From: Bacillus sp. ISL-55
Lineage (GTDB): Bacteria > Bacillota > Bacilli > Bacillales > Cytobacillaceae
DNA length: 64,000 nt
NCBI RefSeq assembly: GCF_018613155.1
Contig: NZ_JAGGQU010000008.1
Span: 20,175-84,174 of the forward strand
Direction: 5' to 3'
A program made the translations under genes and the position numbers. Positions 17,592 through 26,911 of this stretch are shown one piece after another. Position 1 is the stretch's first letter, and each line of letters begins with the position of its first letter. Under the pieces are notes generated by a model, which saw only the letters and a list, made by a program, of their open reading frames with translations, made no database searches and had not been told where the DNA came from.

Positions 17592-17704
17592 TTGAATATT
17601 ATCTTGGCTCAGTAGCTCAGTCAGTTGCTTGCTTCTTCGAATAATCATCAGCGGCAACTTGCGAGAAAAACCGAGAGGTTTTTTGAGCACAGTATTCAAA
17701 TATA
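17592..17704 (+). ncRNA. tRNA-5'-derived structured element 2 (before tRNA-Phe)
   Basis: It begins TTATCTTGGCTCAGTAGCTCAGTC, identical to the start of the tRNA-Phe locus 128 bp downstream, then enters the same core as element 1: AGTTGCTTGC, variable bases, CAGCGGCAACTTGCGAGAAA, an AACC-GAGA-GGTT hairpin and TTTTTTGAGCAC. Flanking GAATA and TATTC can pair where element 1 has GATAC and GTATC, and the CC/GG hairpin is kept while loop and lower pairs change. This suggests a conserved fold in two tRNA contexts. Confidence 0.5.
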
Positions 17705-17733
17705 ACAAAGTTTAGGAAACAACATTTTATCTT

Positions 17734-17806
17734 GGCTCAGTAGCTCAGTCGGTAGAGCAAAGGACTGAAAATCCTTGTGTCGGCGGTTCGATTCCGTCCT
17801 GAGCCA
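17734..17806 (+). tRNA. tRNA-Phe (GAA anticodon)
   Basis: 73 nt cloverleaf: acceptor GGCTCAG/CTGAGCC, D arm AGCTCAGTCGGTAGAGC, anticodon arm AGGACTGAAAATCCT with GAA, T arm CGGCGGTTCGATTCCGTC, discriminator A. CCA is not encoded. Confidence 0.97.
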
Positions 17807-17814
17807 TTAAAAAA

Positions 17815-17847
17815 GGGAGCGTGTCATATGACATGCTCTCTTTTTTT
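17815..17847 (+). terminator. Terminator of the tRNA cluster
   Basis: GGGAGCGTGTCA / TGACATGCTCTC stem, palindromic centre, followed by seven T. Confidence 0.88.
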
Positions 17848-17863
17848 GTAACATTTATGTAAC
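17847..17863 (+). promoter_or_regulatory. Candidate WalR binding site
   Basis: TGTAAC-ATTTA-TGTAAC exactly fits the WalR (YycF) box TGTWAH-N5-TGTWAH. It lies about 330 bp before the cell-wall hydrolase gene, the next gene downstream, and two genes before walR itself. The first T is shared with the tRNA terminator. Confidence 0.55.
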
Positions 17864-18189
17864 ATAACGATAAAATTCCTATTTTTAACATGTTTGTGTT
17901 ACTATTAACAACATTGTTCAATAATACTCCTTCGAAAGTAGGAGTATACCCTGATATTACTAGGTTTTTAGCTCATTTATATTATGCTGGATAGGTAAAT
18001 GTTCTGATATTGAATTCCATTTTACTGACAAAAATCGTAATAAAATGTCAGCTATTATACATTTTTGTTACATAATGAAGACTAGTCTTCCTAGCGATAC
18101 ATTATATGGTAAAGTATAAAGGTACAATTATCAGATAATAGTTATTTAGAACTAGACTAATAGTGTTTGACCGTGGTAGGAGGATCAGG
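17864..18189 (+). other. Long leader of the M23 hydrolase gene
   Basis: This AT-rich 326 bp interval has a hairpin ATACTCCT/AGGAGTAT (17923-17948), the inverted repeat CTGACA...TGTCAG near 18027-18053, a palindrome AAGACTAGTCTT near 18078-18089 and a possible -10 TATAAA near 18115. I find no motif of a known riboswitch and no gene. Confidence 0.4.
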
Positions 18190-19668
18190 ATGAATAATTT
18201 AAAACATAGGCTGTCCAATCTTGCCGGCAAAACATCTAGAGAGATGAAGCCAGCAATTAAAAAGTCAATCATGGCAGCGGTAACTGTAGCTGTATTGTCT
18301 TTTGGTGCAGGAAATGCTGCACTTGCGGCGAAGTCTGAATTAACAACAGTGTATTATGTATATGTTAATGATAAATTTGTAGGAACTGTAACAGATAAAG
18401 CACAAGTAGAACAACTGGTAGAAGATAAGTTGACATCCGTGAAAAAGGAATACGCGGATCTTGATGTCGAACTTGGGTTAGACGTATCTTTTATTCCTGA
18501 GCAAGTGTTCAGCTCGGCTGCAAATGCAAATACAAGTGAAGTAATAGAAGTACTTAAAGACGAGATGACTGTCCAAGCGGAAGCGACAGCCCTTGTAATT
18601 GCTGATCAGCCAGTAGCATATGTGAAAGATGCAGAATCAGCAAATGAAGTCCTCAGGACATTAATGCTAGAATACGTTACTGAAGAAGAATTAGCTGAGG
18701 TGGAGAATCGAAAGAATTCTTCTAGTCTACCATTACCCGAAGTTAAAGAAAATGAAACTCGTTTATTAGACGTTCGCGTCACTCAGGAAGTTTCACAATC
18801 AGATGAGAAAGTTGATCCTAAATTAGTACTTTCTGTAGAGGAAGCTGTCCAAATCCTGAAAAAAGGAACTTTGGAAGAACAGAAATACCAGGTTAGAGAC
18901 GGGGATGTGTTAGGAAGCATTGCGAATTCACATAACCTGAAGCTTGCTGAATTGCTTTCTTTAAACGAAGGTCTTACTGAAGATGCTGTTCTAAAACCAG
19001 GTCAGGAATTGAATGTAACAGTATTAAAACCTTTTGTAGAAGTTGTAGTCGATCGCCAGATCTATTCTGAGGAAGAAGTTGCTTACGAAAGAGAAGTAAT
19101 AGAAGATTCCTCAATGCCTAAGGGCGATACGAAAACGAAGCAGGAAGGCCAGGTCGGTATGAAGGGCGTCACCTTATCGCTGACTGAGCAAAATGGCAGG
19201 GTGATCAAGAAGGAAATCATCAAAGAAGCCTTACTTAAAGAGCCTGTGAAGGAAATCATAGTCAAAGGAACAAAGGTTGTTCCTTCACGCGGAGATGGTA
19301 CTTTCGTATGGCCGACAAATGGCGGATATGTATCCAGCCGCCAGGGCTACCGCTGGAGCAGGATGCATAAAGGAATTGATATCGCACGGCCAAGCAACTA
19401 CACAATCAAGGCTGCTGATAATGGAACAGTCGTATATGCTGGTAACAAGGGCGATGGATATGGCAATAAAATCATGATCGACCACAATAACGGCTACCGC
19501 ACTATGTATGCCCACCTTGCATCAATCTCAGTAAGCGTAGGCCAGACAGTTTCCCGCGGTTCGAGTATTGGGGTCATGGGAAGAACGGGTAATTCCACTG
19601 GAATCCATCTGCATTTTGAAGTTTATCAAAACGGCAGGATTATAGATCCAATGTCAAAATTAAAATAA
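18190..19668 (+). CDS. Secreted LysM-G5-M23 peptidoglycan endopeptidase
   Basis: A 492 aa exported cell-wall hydrolase. A basic N terminus and hydrophobic stretch (about residues 28-48) end at AAL-AA, a signal peptide. Next come a long helical region, LysM (YQVRDGDVLGSIANSHNL, from about 238), a G5 domain (about 290-370) and M23 metallopeptidase. Zinc/catalytic residues H393 and D397 (HKGID), H473 and H475 (HLHFE) are intact. GGTAGGAGGATC sets ATG 18190. It precedes the walRK operon that controls such hydrolases in Bacillus, and a WalR-type box lies upstream, so WalR control is plausible. Confidence 0.9.
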   Translation: MNNLKHRLSNLAGKTSREMKPAIKKSIMAAVTVAVLSFGAGNAALAAKSELTTVYYVYVNDKFVGTVTDKAQVEQLVEDKLTSVKKEYADLDVELGLDVSFIPEQVFSSAANANTSEVIEVLKDEMTVQAEATALVIADQPVAYVKDAESANEVLRTLMLEYVTEEELAEVENRKNSSSLPLPEVKENETRLLDVRVTQEVSQSDEKVDPKLVLSVEEAVQILKKGTLEEQKYQVRDGDVLGSIANSHNLKLAELLSLNEGLTEDAVLKPGQELNVTVLKPFVEVVVDRQIYSEEEVAYEREVIEDSSMPKGDTKTKQEGQVGMKGVTLSLTEQNGRVIKKEIIKEALLKEPVKEIIVKGTKVVPSRGDGTFVWPTNGGYVSSRQGYRWSRMHKGIDIARPSNYTIKAADNGTVVYAGNKGDGYGNKIMIDHNNGYRTMYAHLASISVSVGQTVSRGSSIGVMGRTGNSTGIHLHFEVYQNGRIIDPMSKLK

Positions 19669-19674
19669 ACTTAT

Positions 19675-19707
19675 AAAAAAAGTCTCTAGCTAAACTAGAG
19701 ACTTTTT
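19675..19707 (+). terminator. Terminator after the M23 hydrolase gene
   Basis: AAAAAGTCTCTAG / CTAGAGACTTTTT perfect hairpin with T run. Confidence 0.9.
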
Positions 19708-19930
19708 TCATTAGAGATTTGACTTTAAAATGAAAGCGCCAAATCATTAAAAGCCAGTTATTTTTATGTTATGGGCAGGATTGGTACAATTGGGAAGAGA
19801 AGAATAGAAGTTGTATAACAGAAAAATTCAGTTTTTCTCTGATTTACAGTAAAATAGGTAAGATAGCTTTTGTAATAAGAGAAGATTATTCTAGCCGATA
19901 GATAAATTTGCACTTTAAAGGAGAATTGGT

Positions 19931-20641
19931 ATGGAGAAAAAAATTCTGGTAGTAGACGATGAAAAACCAATTGCAGATATTCTACAGTTCAACTTGAAAA
20001 AAGAGGGTTATGATGTTTACTGTGCTTATGATGGAAACCAGGCAGTTGAAATGGTGGAGGAAGTCCAGCCAGATTTAATCCTGCTGGATATCATGCTGCC
20101 GATGCGTGATGGCATGGAGGTTTGCCGCGAAGTCCGCAAAAAACACGAGATGCCGATCATCATGCTGACGGCTAAAGACTCTGAAATTGATAAGGTACTC
20201 GGACTTGAACTAGGAGCCGACGACTATGTCACGAAGCCATTCAGCACAAGGGAATTGATTGCAAGGGTAAAAGCAAACTTGCGACGCCATCAGCAGAATG
20301 CAATTAAAGAAGATGAACAAGAAGAATCAAATGAAATTGCTGTAGGCTCGTTGACAATCCACCCTGACGCTTATGTTGTCTCCAAAAGAGGAGAAACAAT
20401 CGAATTGACGCATCGTGAATTCGAGCTTCTTCACTACCTTGCCAAGCATATTGGACAAGTCATGACAAGGGAGCATCTGCTGCAAACCGTTTGGGGCTAT
20501 GACTATTATGGAGATGTCCGTACAGTAGACGTAACTGTAAGGCGTTTGCGTGAAAAGATCGAGGACAACCCAAGCCACCCGACGTGGATCGTGACAAGAC
20601 GAGGAGTAGGCTATTATTTAAGAAACTCTGAGCAGGAGTAA
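19931..20641 (+). CDS. walR: Essential response regulator WalR (YycF)
   Basis: OmpR/PhoB-type regulator of cell-wall metabolism, 236 aa. The receiver domain has the acidic pair D9-D10, phosphorylated D53 in LLDIMLP, T/K in LTAKD and TKPF. The winged-helix domain (from about 135) shows the transactivation loop and [23 protein letters not shown] 19931 follows AAAGGAG. It heads the walR-K-H-I-J operon; walK starts 8 bp after its stop. Confidence 0.98.
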   Translation: MEKKILVVDDEKPIADILQFNLKKEGYDVYCAYDGNQAVEMVEEVQPDLILLDIMLPMRDGMEVCREVRKKHEMPIIMLTAKDSEIDKVLGLELGADDYVTKPFSTRELIARVKANLRRHQQNAIKEDEQEESNEIAVGSLTIHPDAYVVSKRGETIELTHREFELLHYLAKHIGQVMTREHLLQTVWGYDYYGDVRTVDVTVRRLREKIEDNPSHPTWIVTRRGVGYYLRNSEQE

Positions 20642-20649
20642 GGGCAGGA

Positions 20650-22470
20650 ATGAAAAAGGTAGGTTTTTTTCGTTCAATACACCTTAAATTTGTGCTTATA
20701 TATGTCCTGCTTATTCTAGTTGCCATGCAAATCATAGGCGTTTACTTTGTCCGCAAACTTGAGACGACATTGATGACGAATTACCAGGAATCTGTAAAAT
20801 CTCGGGTGGACCTGCTGGTTTATGATATACAGGAAGAGCTGGTGAAGGAGCGCGGGAAGGAAGACCCCACGAAAGAGGAAGCCATTAGGCGGATATTAAT
20901 GGACTATAAGCCCAATGATATTTCTGAAATCCGGGTAGTTGACGGGAGCAGCTTTAAAATACTGGGGACATCAAGCCTTAGCAATCAGGGGATGGTGGGT
21001 CAGAGGACTCCTGACGTCAAGATTAAGCGTTCGATCATCACTGGAGAAGATGAAGACGTCATCCAGTTGAAAGCGAACGAAAGAGTTTGGGTTCTTTCAA
21101 CACCTATCATGCATAACGGTGAAGCGATAGCAGCTGTCTATCTGGTTGCCAATATTAATGATATCTTTGACCAGATGAATGATATCAATAAAATCCTCGC
21201 TACCGGAACAGCCATTGCCCTGATTTTTACAGCCATTTTGGGAGTCTTGCTTGCACAGACGATTACGAGGCCGATTTCAGATATGCGTAAACAGGCACTG
21301 GCGATGACGCGCGGCAATTTTTCCAGGAAGGTTAAGGTCTATGGTTACGATGAAATCGGTCAACTGGCGATCACCTTTAACAATCTGACGAAAAAACTGC
21401 AGGAAGCACAGGCCACAACAGAAGGAGAGAAAAGGAAGCTTTCCTCAGTCATTTCCTATATGACCGACGGTGTCATATCGACAGATCGGAAAGGACGCAT
21501 CATCCTGATCAATGACCCTGCGACACAGATGCTTGGTGTTCCACGTGAAACAGTGCTTTCGCAGCCATTAGTTTCTGTACTTGGGCTGGATGAGAATTAT
21601 ACTTTTGATGATTTGCTTCAGGAGAAAGACTCAATTGTTCTGGATTACAGTACGAAAAGCAAGCCATTCATCCTTCGGGCAAACTTTTCGGTCATACAAA
21701 AGGAAAGCGGCTTTGTAAATGGATTGATTGCAGTCCTGTATGATATTACAGAACAAGAAAAAATTGATATGGAGAGACGGGAATTCGTTGCGAATGTTTC
21801 CCATGAATTGCGGACTCCGCTGACAACGATGCGCAGCTATCTGGAGGCGCTGGCTGAAGGAGCGTGGAGGGATGAGGAAATCGCTCCAAACTTCCTTGAG
21901 ACAACCAGAGGTGAAACAGAGCGGATGATCCGGCTTGTCAATGATTTGCTGCAGCTATCAAAACTTGACAGTGTGGATTATCGTCTATCAAAGGAATGGG
22001 TCAACTTCCCGGTCTTTTTTAACAGGATCATTGACCGATTCGAAATGACGAAGGAACAAAATGTTTCTTTCAAAAGGGAAATCACGGAGAATGCGATTTT
22101 TGTTGAAATAGATGAAGACAAAATAACGCAAGTGCTCGATAATATCATTTCTAATGCCATGAAATATTCACCAGAGGGCGGCACGATTACATTCAAAGTG
22201 AAAGAACTGGATGATCAGATTGTTGCAAGCATTTCTGATGAAGGCGTTGGCATCCCGAAAGATAACCTTGATAAAATTTTCGATCGTTTCTACCGTGTCG
22301 ATAAAGCCAGGACCCGCAAACTAGGCGGTACAGGGTTAGGGCTGGCTATTGCCAGGGAAATGGTCAATGCCCACGGGGGAAGGATATGGGCAGAAAGCGT
22401 GGAAGGCAAAGGAACAACTGTTCAATTTACACTTCCTTATGACCGAAGTGCAGAGGATGATTGGTCATGA
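20650..22470 (+). CDS. walK: Sensor histidine kinase WalK (YycG)
   Basis: A 606 aa membrane kinase partnering WalR. TM1 is about 13-33, followed by an extracellular Cache-like domain, TM2 about 183-203, HAMP, a PAS domain (about 260-370), HisKA with phosphoaccepting H385 in NVSHELRTPL, and HATPase with N box NIISNAMKYSPEGG and DEGVGIPK, GTGLGLAI. All catalytic boxes are intact. A perfect parS is embedded at codons for residues 296-301, in the PAS region. Its stop overlaps walH (ATGA). Confidence 0.98.
   Translation: MKKVGFFRSIHLKFVLIYVLLILVAMQIIGVYFVRKLETTLMTNYQESVKSRVDLLVYDIQEELVKERGKEDPTKEEAIRRILMDYKPNDISEIRVVDGSSFKILGTSSLSNQGMVGQRTPDVKIKRSIITGEDEDVIQLKANERVWVLSTPIMHNGEAIAAVYLVANINDIFDQMNDINKILATGTAIALIFTAILGVLLAQTITRPISDMRKQALAMTRGNFSRKVKVYGYDEIGQLAITFNNLTKKLQEAQATTEGEKRKLSSVISYMTDGVISTDRKGRIILINDPATQMLGVPRETVLSQPLVSVLGLDENYTFDDLLQEKDSIVLDYSTKSKPFILRANFSVIQKESGFVNGLIAVLYDITEQEKIDMERREFVANVSHELRTPLTTMRSYLEALAEGAWRDEEIAPNFLETTRGETERMIRLVNDLLQLSKLDSVDYRLSKEWVNFPVFFNRIIDRFEMTKEQNVSFKREITENAIFVEIDEDKITQVLDNIISNAMKYSPEGGTITFKVKELDDQIVASISDEGVGIPKDNLDKIFDRFYRVDKARTRKLGGTGLGLAIAREMVNAHGGRIWAESVEGKGTTVQFTLPYDRSAEDDWS
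21537..21552 (+). promoter_or_regulatory. parS site (perfect) within walK
   Basis: TGTTCCACGTGAAACA, identical to the site in spo0J. B. subtilis also has an origin-proximal parS in this neighbourhood. Confidence 0.92.
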
Positions 22471-23780
22471 CATATGAAAATATTAAAACAGGTATATTAA
22501 CATTTCTTGTTATTCTAAGTGGCTTTTTAACGTGGAATATTTGGACGTATCAACCAGATTATGAGGTTGTTAACAATCAAAAGACTTTTGAAGATATAAG
22601 CATAGCAACACAGAAGGAAATTAAAAAAATAGTCAAGCCCCATCAGGTGATCTACCATGTGAATGGTAAACAGTTTGGTTCGGTAGACAATGACTATATT
22701 GATGATATAATCGGAGTTATTTCAAAATGGAAGTATTTTGATATCGAAAAGTATCCTGGGCGAATCAGTGAATTTAATGACAAGATTGCTCAGGGGGAGA
22801 ATACCGAAGTTATTTTCCCGGATGAGGTGCCAATTGAACTTTATAAAAGGGTCCTGAATATCGATGAAAAGGATATGCCAAAATTTGATTTTGACCGGAT
22901 CATCATTAATTCAGAGACCCAGCAAAAGCAGGAAGGGATTATCTATTTCTATTCGCAGAAAAATCAGGAAGCATATGTCAGCAATGTCAGTCCTTCTTAT
23001 ATCAATGATTTTACGAATACATTTTATGATTCTGCAAAAAGGCTGACGCCGTATTTCCTTCATACTGTTTCCGATATCAAGAAGATTTACCTTCCAATTG
23101 AAAAAGTAAAAATGGTGCTGCACACTTACTACCAGAATCCCCTTGAATCTGAACAATTTAAAGATGCTTTGTTCCCAGACCCGAGCTTTGTACAGCGAAG
23201 TATAGTCGATGGAATTGAGGAATATACGGATGATGCCAGTAAGATGATCGTTGACACCGATACAAATATGATTAACTACGTGAATCCTGTCAGGAGTGGC
23301 GATTCAGTCATCGGCACCAACAATGTTCTTCAGAAGAGTATCGAATTTGTTAATAACCATGGTGGCTGGACGGAACCTTATCGTTATGTTTATAAAGATG
23401 ATTTTAACCAGAACGTTCTTTTCCGTCTTTATAGCAAGGAAGGTTATCCTGTTTTCAATCAGATAGGGATGTCAGAGATCTATCAGCAGTGGAGACAATC
23501 GGAAATCAGCAGATATGTACGCCCGGGATTCCATCTCGAGCTGCCTTTGAATCCGGATGTTGTCACCAAGACGTTGCCGTCTGGATATGAAGCGCTGGAA
23601 TACCTGCAAAGTAAGAAGGATTTTAAGCCTGAGTTGCTGCAAAATCTTATGCCTGGCTATTATATGACCCAGGGACCAGAAAACTCATTAATCCTGTTGG
23701 AGCCAGGCTGGTTCTATTTATACGATCAGGAGTGGCGTCAGCTTATATGGGAGGAGGAATTGAATAATGGATTGGAGTAG
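22467..23780 (+). CDS. walH: WalRK regulatory protein WalH (YycH)
   Basis: A single-pass membrane protein (TM about 5-27) with a large extracytoplasmic part that, with WalI, inhibits WalK in B. subtilis. 437 aa is typical. ATG 22467 overlaps the walK stop; the TTG at 22461 is less likely. The last 14 bp overlap walI. The extracellular region shows the three-lobed pattern of YycH only by length and order, so identity rests on operon position plus overall similarity. Confidence 0.93.
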   Translation: MTYENIKTGILTFLVILSGFLTWNIWTYQPDYEVVNNQKTFEDISIATQKEIKKIVKPHQVIYHVNGKQFGSVDNDYIDDIIGVISKWKYFDIEKYPGRISEFNDKIAQGENTEVIFPDEVPIELYKRVLNIDEKDMPKFDFDRIIINSETQQKQEGIIYFYSQKNQEAYVSNVSPSYINDFTNTFYDSAKRLTPYFLHTVSDIKKIYLPIEKVKMVLHTYYQNPLESEQFKDALFPDPSFVQRSIVDGIEEYTDDASKMIVDTDTNMINYVNPVRSGDSVIGTNNVLQKSIEFVNNHGGWTEPYRYVYKDDFNQNVLFRLYSKEGYPVFNQIGMSEIYQQWRQSEISRYVRPGFHLELPLNPDVVTKTLPSGYEALEYLQSKKDFKPELLQNLMPGYYMTQGPENSLILLEPGWFYLYDQEWRQLIWEEELNNGLE

Positions 23781-24561
23781 AATCAAGACAATCTTTATTC
23801 TTACCTTCCTCGTCCTGGATATATATCTTGTGTACCAGTTCATGAACACCAGGGATGCGACTCAGTATGAAATTCTAAAGGAAGCGACCCTTGAGGAAAA
23901 GCTGAAAAATGACGATATCACCTATGGTGAACTCCCTGAGACAAAACAGAAAGAACAGTATCTTAGTGTAAGAGCCAAGGTATTCACCTCCGAGGAAACG
24001 GAGAAGGTCAAGGGACAGTCCGTCAGTCTGGGAGACGGCACGTCGATTGAAGTCAAGCTTGAAAAGCCGTTCAAACTGACGAGCAAGTTCCAGCCGGCTG
24101 AACTGTCTGATTTCATAAAAGCGAATATTTTTTCCGGTGAACAGTATAAGTTCTGGAGCAAAAATAATGAGGCAGGGACCATTACGTATTATCAAGAGCA
24201 TGATAGTAAAACGTTCTACTATAACAGCAATGCGAAACTGACTTTCTTTTTCAATGAAGATAATGAAGTGACTTCGTATAAGCAAACGTATTTGGAAATC
24301 ATCGATGAACTGTCGGATGCTGAAGAGTTGCTGCCGCCATTAAGGGCGCTGGAAACTCTTTATAAAAAAGGTTTGCTCAAGCCGAAGAGTAAAATCACTG
24401 ATTTTGAACTGGGCTATTCCACTCTTGTATCATTGACTTCATCCCTTGTAGTAACACCAACTTGGAGGATAGAAGTCAACGGCAAGGAAAACCTTTTTGT
24501 CCATGCAATTGAAGGCCGGGTCATCCCGTTGTCTGACGGAGAAAATAAAATTACGGAGTGA
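23767..24561 (+). CDS. walI: WalRK regulatory protein WalI (YycI)
   Basis: A 264 aa bitopic protein with an N-terminal TM (about 6-24, KTIFILTFLVLDIYLVYQF) and an extracytoplasmic YycI domain. It forms the WalHI complex that restrains WalK. GGGAGGAGG precedes ATG 23767. It overlaps walH by 14 bp and is 6 bp from walJ, consistent with one transcript. Confidence 0.94.
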   Translation: MDWSRIKTIFILTFLVLDIYLVYQFMNTRDATQYEILKEATLEEKLKNDDITYGELPETKQKEQYLSVRAKVFTSEETEKVKGQSVSLGDGTSIEVKLEKPFKLTSKFQPAELSDFIKANIFSGEQYKFWSKNNEAGTITYYQEHDSKTFYYNSNAKLTFFFNEDNEVTSYKQTYLEIIDELSDAEELLPPLRALETLYKKGLLKPKSKITDFELGYSTLVSLTSSLVVTPTWRIEVNGKENLFVHAIEGRVIPLSDGENKITE

Positions 24562-24567
24562 AGAGAT

Positions 24568-25362
24568 ATGAGTTTGCATTTTAGTGTTCTCGCCAGCGGG
24601 AGTACGGGAAATGCGATCTATGTGGAGACGGAGGGCCAGTCCTTTTTGGTGGATGCCGGATTGAGCGGCAAACAAATGGATGCTTTATTCAAGCAAATTG
24701 GCCGGGAAATGAAAGACCTCTCTGGAATATTAGTGACGCATGAACATAGCGATCATATAAAAGGCATAGGAATCGTTGCCCGTAAATACAAACTGCCAAT
24801 CTATGCAAATGAAAAGACATGGAAAGCGATGGACGGCTTGATTGGAGAAGTCCCGCTTGATCAGAAGTTCTCTTTTGACATGGAAACCGTGAAAACCTTC
24901 CGCGGTCTGGATATCGAATCCTTCGGTGTCTCACATGACGCGGCTGAGCCGATGTTCTACGTGTTCCATAAAGACGGCAAGAAGCTGGTGCTCATCACAG
25001 ACACAGGCTATGTCAGCGACCGTATGAAGGGAATCATTTCTAATGCGGACGCTTATGTTTTCGAAAGCAATCATGACGTCCAGATGCTGAGGATGGGAAG
25101 ATATCCTTGGAGCGTCAAGCGCCGGATCCTGAGCGATTACGGCCATGTTTCAAATGAGGATGCCGCTGTCGCGATGAGTGAGGTGGCAGGAGATAATACG
25201 AAACGTATTTACCTTGCTCATTTAAGCGCTGATAACAATATGAAGGACCTTGCAAGGATGTCAGTATCCCAGACTCTCGAAAGCAGGGGCATCTTAGTAG
25301 GAGATCAGTTCGATTTGATAGATACAGATCCGAAGACTCCGACACCTTTGACAGCAATTTAG
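24568..25362 (+). CDS. walJ: MBL-fold hydrolase WalJ (YycJ)
   Basis: Metallo-beta-lactamase fold exonuclease-like protein, 264 aa, linked in Bacillus to coordination of replication or repair with wall synthesis. The metal motif [10 protein letters not shown] begins near residue 55, with DTGYVSD and the later FESNHD and LAHLSADNN histidines. It ends the wal operon before a terminator. The substrate in vivo is not settled. Confidence 0.95.
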   Translation: MSLHFSVLASGSTGNAIYVETEGQSFLVDAGLSGKQMDALFKQIGREMKDLSGILVTHEHSDHIKGIGIVARKYKLPIYANEKTWKAMDGLIGEVPLDQKFSFDMETVKTFRGLDIESFGVSHDAAEPMFYVFHKDGKKLVLITDTGYVSDRMKGIISNADAYVFESNHDVQMLRMGRYPWSVKRRILSDYGHVSNEDAAVAMSEVAGDNTKRIYLAHLSADNNMKDLARMSVSQTLESRGILVGDQFDLIDTDPKTPTPLTAI

Positions 25363-25387
25363 CTTGTTTATGGCATGAATTTATAGG

Positions 25388-25433
25388 TAAAGGAGTAAAG
25401 GCATCTATTTTGGATGCATTTGCTCCTTTTTAT
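25388..25433 (+). terminator. Terminator of the wal operon
   Basis: AAAGGAGTAAAGGCATC / GGATGCATTTGCTCCTTTTT long imperfect stem with T tail. Confidence 0.8.
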
Positions 25434-25545
25434 TTTCCAGGGGATTAAAGGAGCTTATGTTTTAGAAATTAGCATTACTGATAGTATAATAATCTGTATA
25501 AGAATAACTAAAGTATCTATTGGTCAATGAAGGGATTGGTGGACA

Positions 25546-26781
25546 TTGGGTTATTATGATCAGGATTATCAAAGCCGGTATAAACCGCAAAACAGCAGGA
25601 AAGGCGGCTTTTTTTGGGCCAGCCTGGCAGGTGCAATCATAGGTGCATTATTGGTGATCTTCTCGATTCCTATATTGTCTAACCTGGATGTGCTGCCATA
25701 TAAAATTGAACCTCATAATCAGACAGCAGCAACAGACGAAGAGCAAGCTGAAGAGAGTGAAGAAGGCAATACCACTAATAAAAATGTATCGATTGATGTT
25801 TACTCCCAAATTACTGAAGCAGTCGACAAGGCTGGAGATGCAGTAGTCGGTATTACGAATATCCAGGAGAGTACGAGCTTCTGGGGGCAATCCCAGGAAT
25901 CAGGCGGAACAGGCTCTGGCGTCGTTTATAAAAAGGCAGGAGATAAAGCCTATATTGTCACAAATCACCATGTGGTGGCGGAAGCCTCTGAACTTGAGGT
26001 CAGCCTGAGTGATGGTACGAAAATTCCTGCCAAGCTTTTAGGAAGTGATATCTGGACTGATCTGGCTGTGTTGGAAATACCGGCTGACGAAATTCAAGTT
26101 GTAGCCGAATTTGGCAACTCTGACAAGCTGAAGCCTGGTGAGCCAGTTATCGCAATTGGTAATCCGCTCGGACTTACTTTTTCAGGTTCTGTTACACAGG
26201 GAATTATCTCTGGTTTAGAACGTGCGATTCCAGTGGACATCAATCAGGATGGAACTCCCGATTGGCAGGCAGAAGTTTTACAGACTGATGCAGCGATTAA
26301 CCCTGGCAATAGCGGAGGGGCGTTGATCAATATAGAAGGCCAGGTGATCGGCATTAACTCGATGAAAATCGCCCAGAGTGCTGTAGAAGGAATCGGACTT
26401 TCTATTCCCATTAATTATGCGGCACCAATTATTGAAGACTTAGAGAAGACTGGAGAAGTAAAACGTCCATTCATGGGTGTCGAATTAGCTTCCGTAAATG
26501 AAATTTCAGCCTACCACCAGGAAAACACGTTGAAGCTGCCGAAGGAAATTAACTATGGTGTCGCAGTTAGAGGCGTACAGCCCAATTCTCCTGCATCCCA
26601 GGCAGGATTGAAGGAGTATGACGTCATTGTCGAAATGGATGGCGCGGAAATCAGGGATGTTGTTGATCTGCGCAAGCACCTTTACAATAAAAAGAAGGTT
26701 GGCGATGACATGCAGGTCAAGTATTATCGAAATGGCCAGCTGGAAGAAACAACAATGAAGCTAGGCGGAGAAACATTATAG
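25546..26781 (+). CDS. htrC: HtrA-like membrane serine protease (HtrC/YyxA)
   Basis: S1C (DegP-type) protease with a short cytoplasmic head, TM about 22-44, an acidic linker, a trypsin-like domain and one PDZ domain (about 300-400). The triad is H142 (TNHHVV), D172 (WTDLAVLE) and S256 (GNSGGAL). It handles misfolded exported proteins. The start is taken as TTG 25546, which gives the family-like MGYYDQDY head after AGGGATTGGTGGA. It sits after walJ as in B. subtilis but has its own region and terminator. Confidence 0.93.
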   Translation: MGYYDQDYQSRYKPQNSRKGGFFWASLAGAIIGALLVIFSIPILSNLDVLPYKIEPHNQTAATDEEQAEESEEGNTTNKNVSIDVYSQITEAVDKAGDAVVGITNIQESTSFWGQSQESGGTGSGVVYKKAGDKAYIVTNHHVVAEASELEVSLSDGTKIPAKLLGSDIWTDLAVLEIPADEIQVVAEFGNSDKLKPGEPVIAIGNPLGLTFSGSVTQGIISGLERAIPVDINQDGTPDWQAEVLQTDAAINPGNSGGALINIEGQVIGINSMKIAQSAVEGIGLSIPINYAAPIIEDLEKTGEVKRPFMGVELASVNEISAYHQENTLKLPKEINYGVAVRGVQPNSPASQAGLKEYDVIVEMDGAEIRDVVDLRKHLYNKKKVGDDMQVKYYRNGQLEETTMKLGGETL

Positions 26782-26796
26782 GCGTTGTGGATAATG

Positions 26797-26825
26797 ACAG
26801 GAGGCGAAATGCTTCCTGTTTTTTT
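26797..26825 (+). terminator. Terminator after htrC
   Basis: ACAGGAGGC / GCTTCCTGT stem followed by seven T; it sits between the first two DnaA boxes. Confidence 0.8.
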
Positions 26826-26911
26826 GTGTTAAAATGGACTTTGTGGATAAATTTAAAAGTGAACTTAAGCAAATGATAATCATATAAAAAGAAGCTGAAA
26901 GGATGAGTGTT

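Noticed and set aside
17283-17704. Complete extra tRNA genes or T-box leaders
   Set aside because: Only the acceptor and D-stem 5' part match a tRNA; no anticodon or T arm. T-box motifs (specifier loop, AGGGTGGNACCGCG-type T box) are absent and no synthetase gene follows.
17864-18189. c-di-AMP (ydaO) riboswitch in the hydrolase leader
   Set aside because: Considered because such switches control wall hydrolases, but I could not find the conserved core motifs and the hairpins present do not match that fold.
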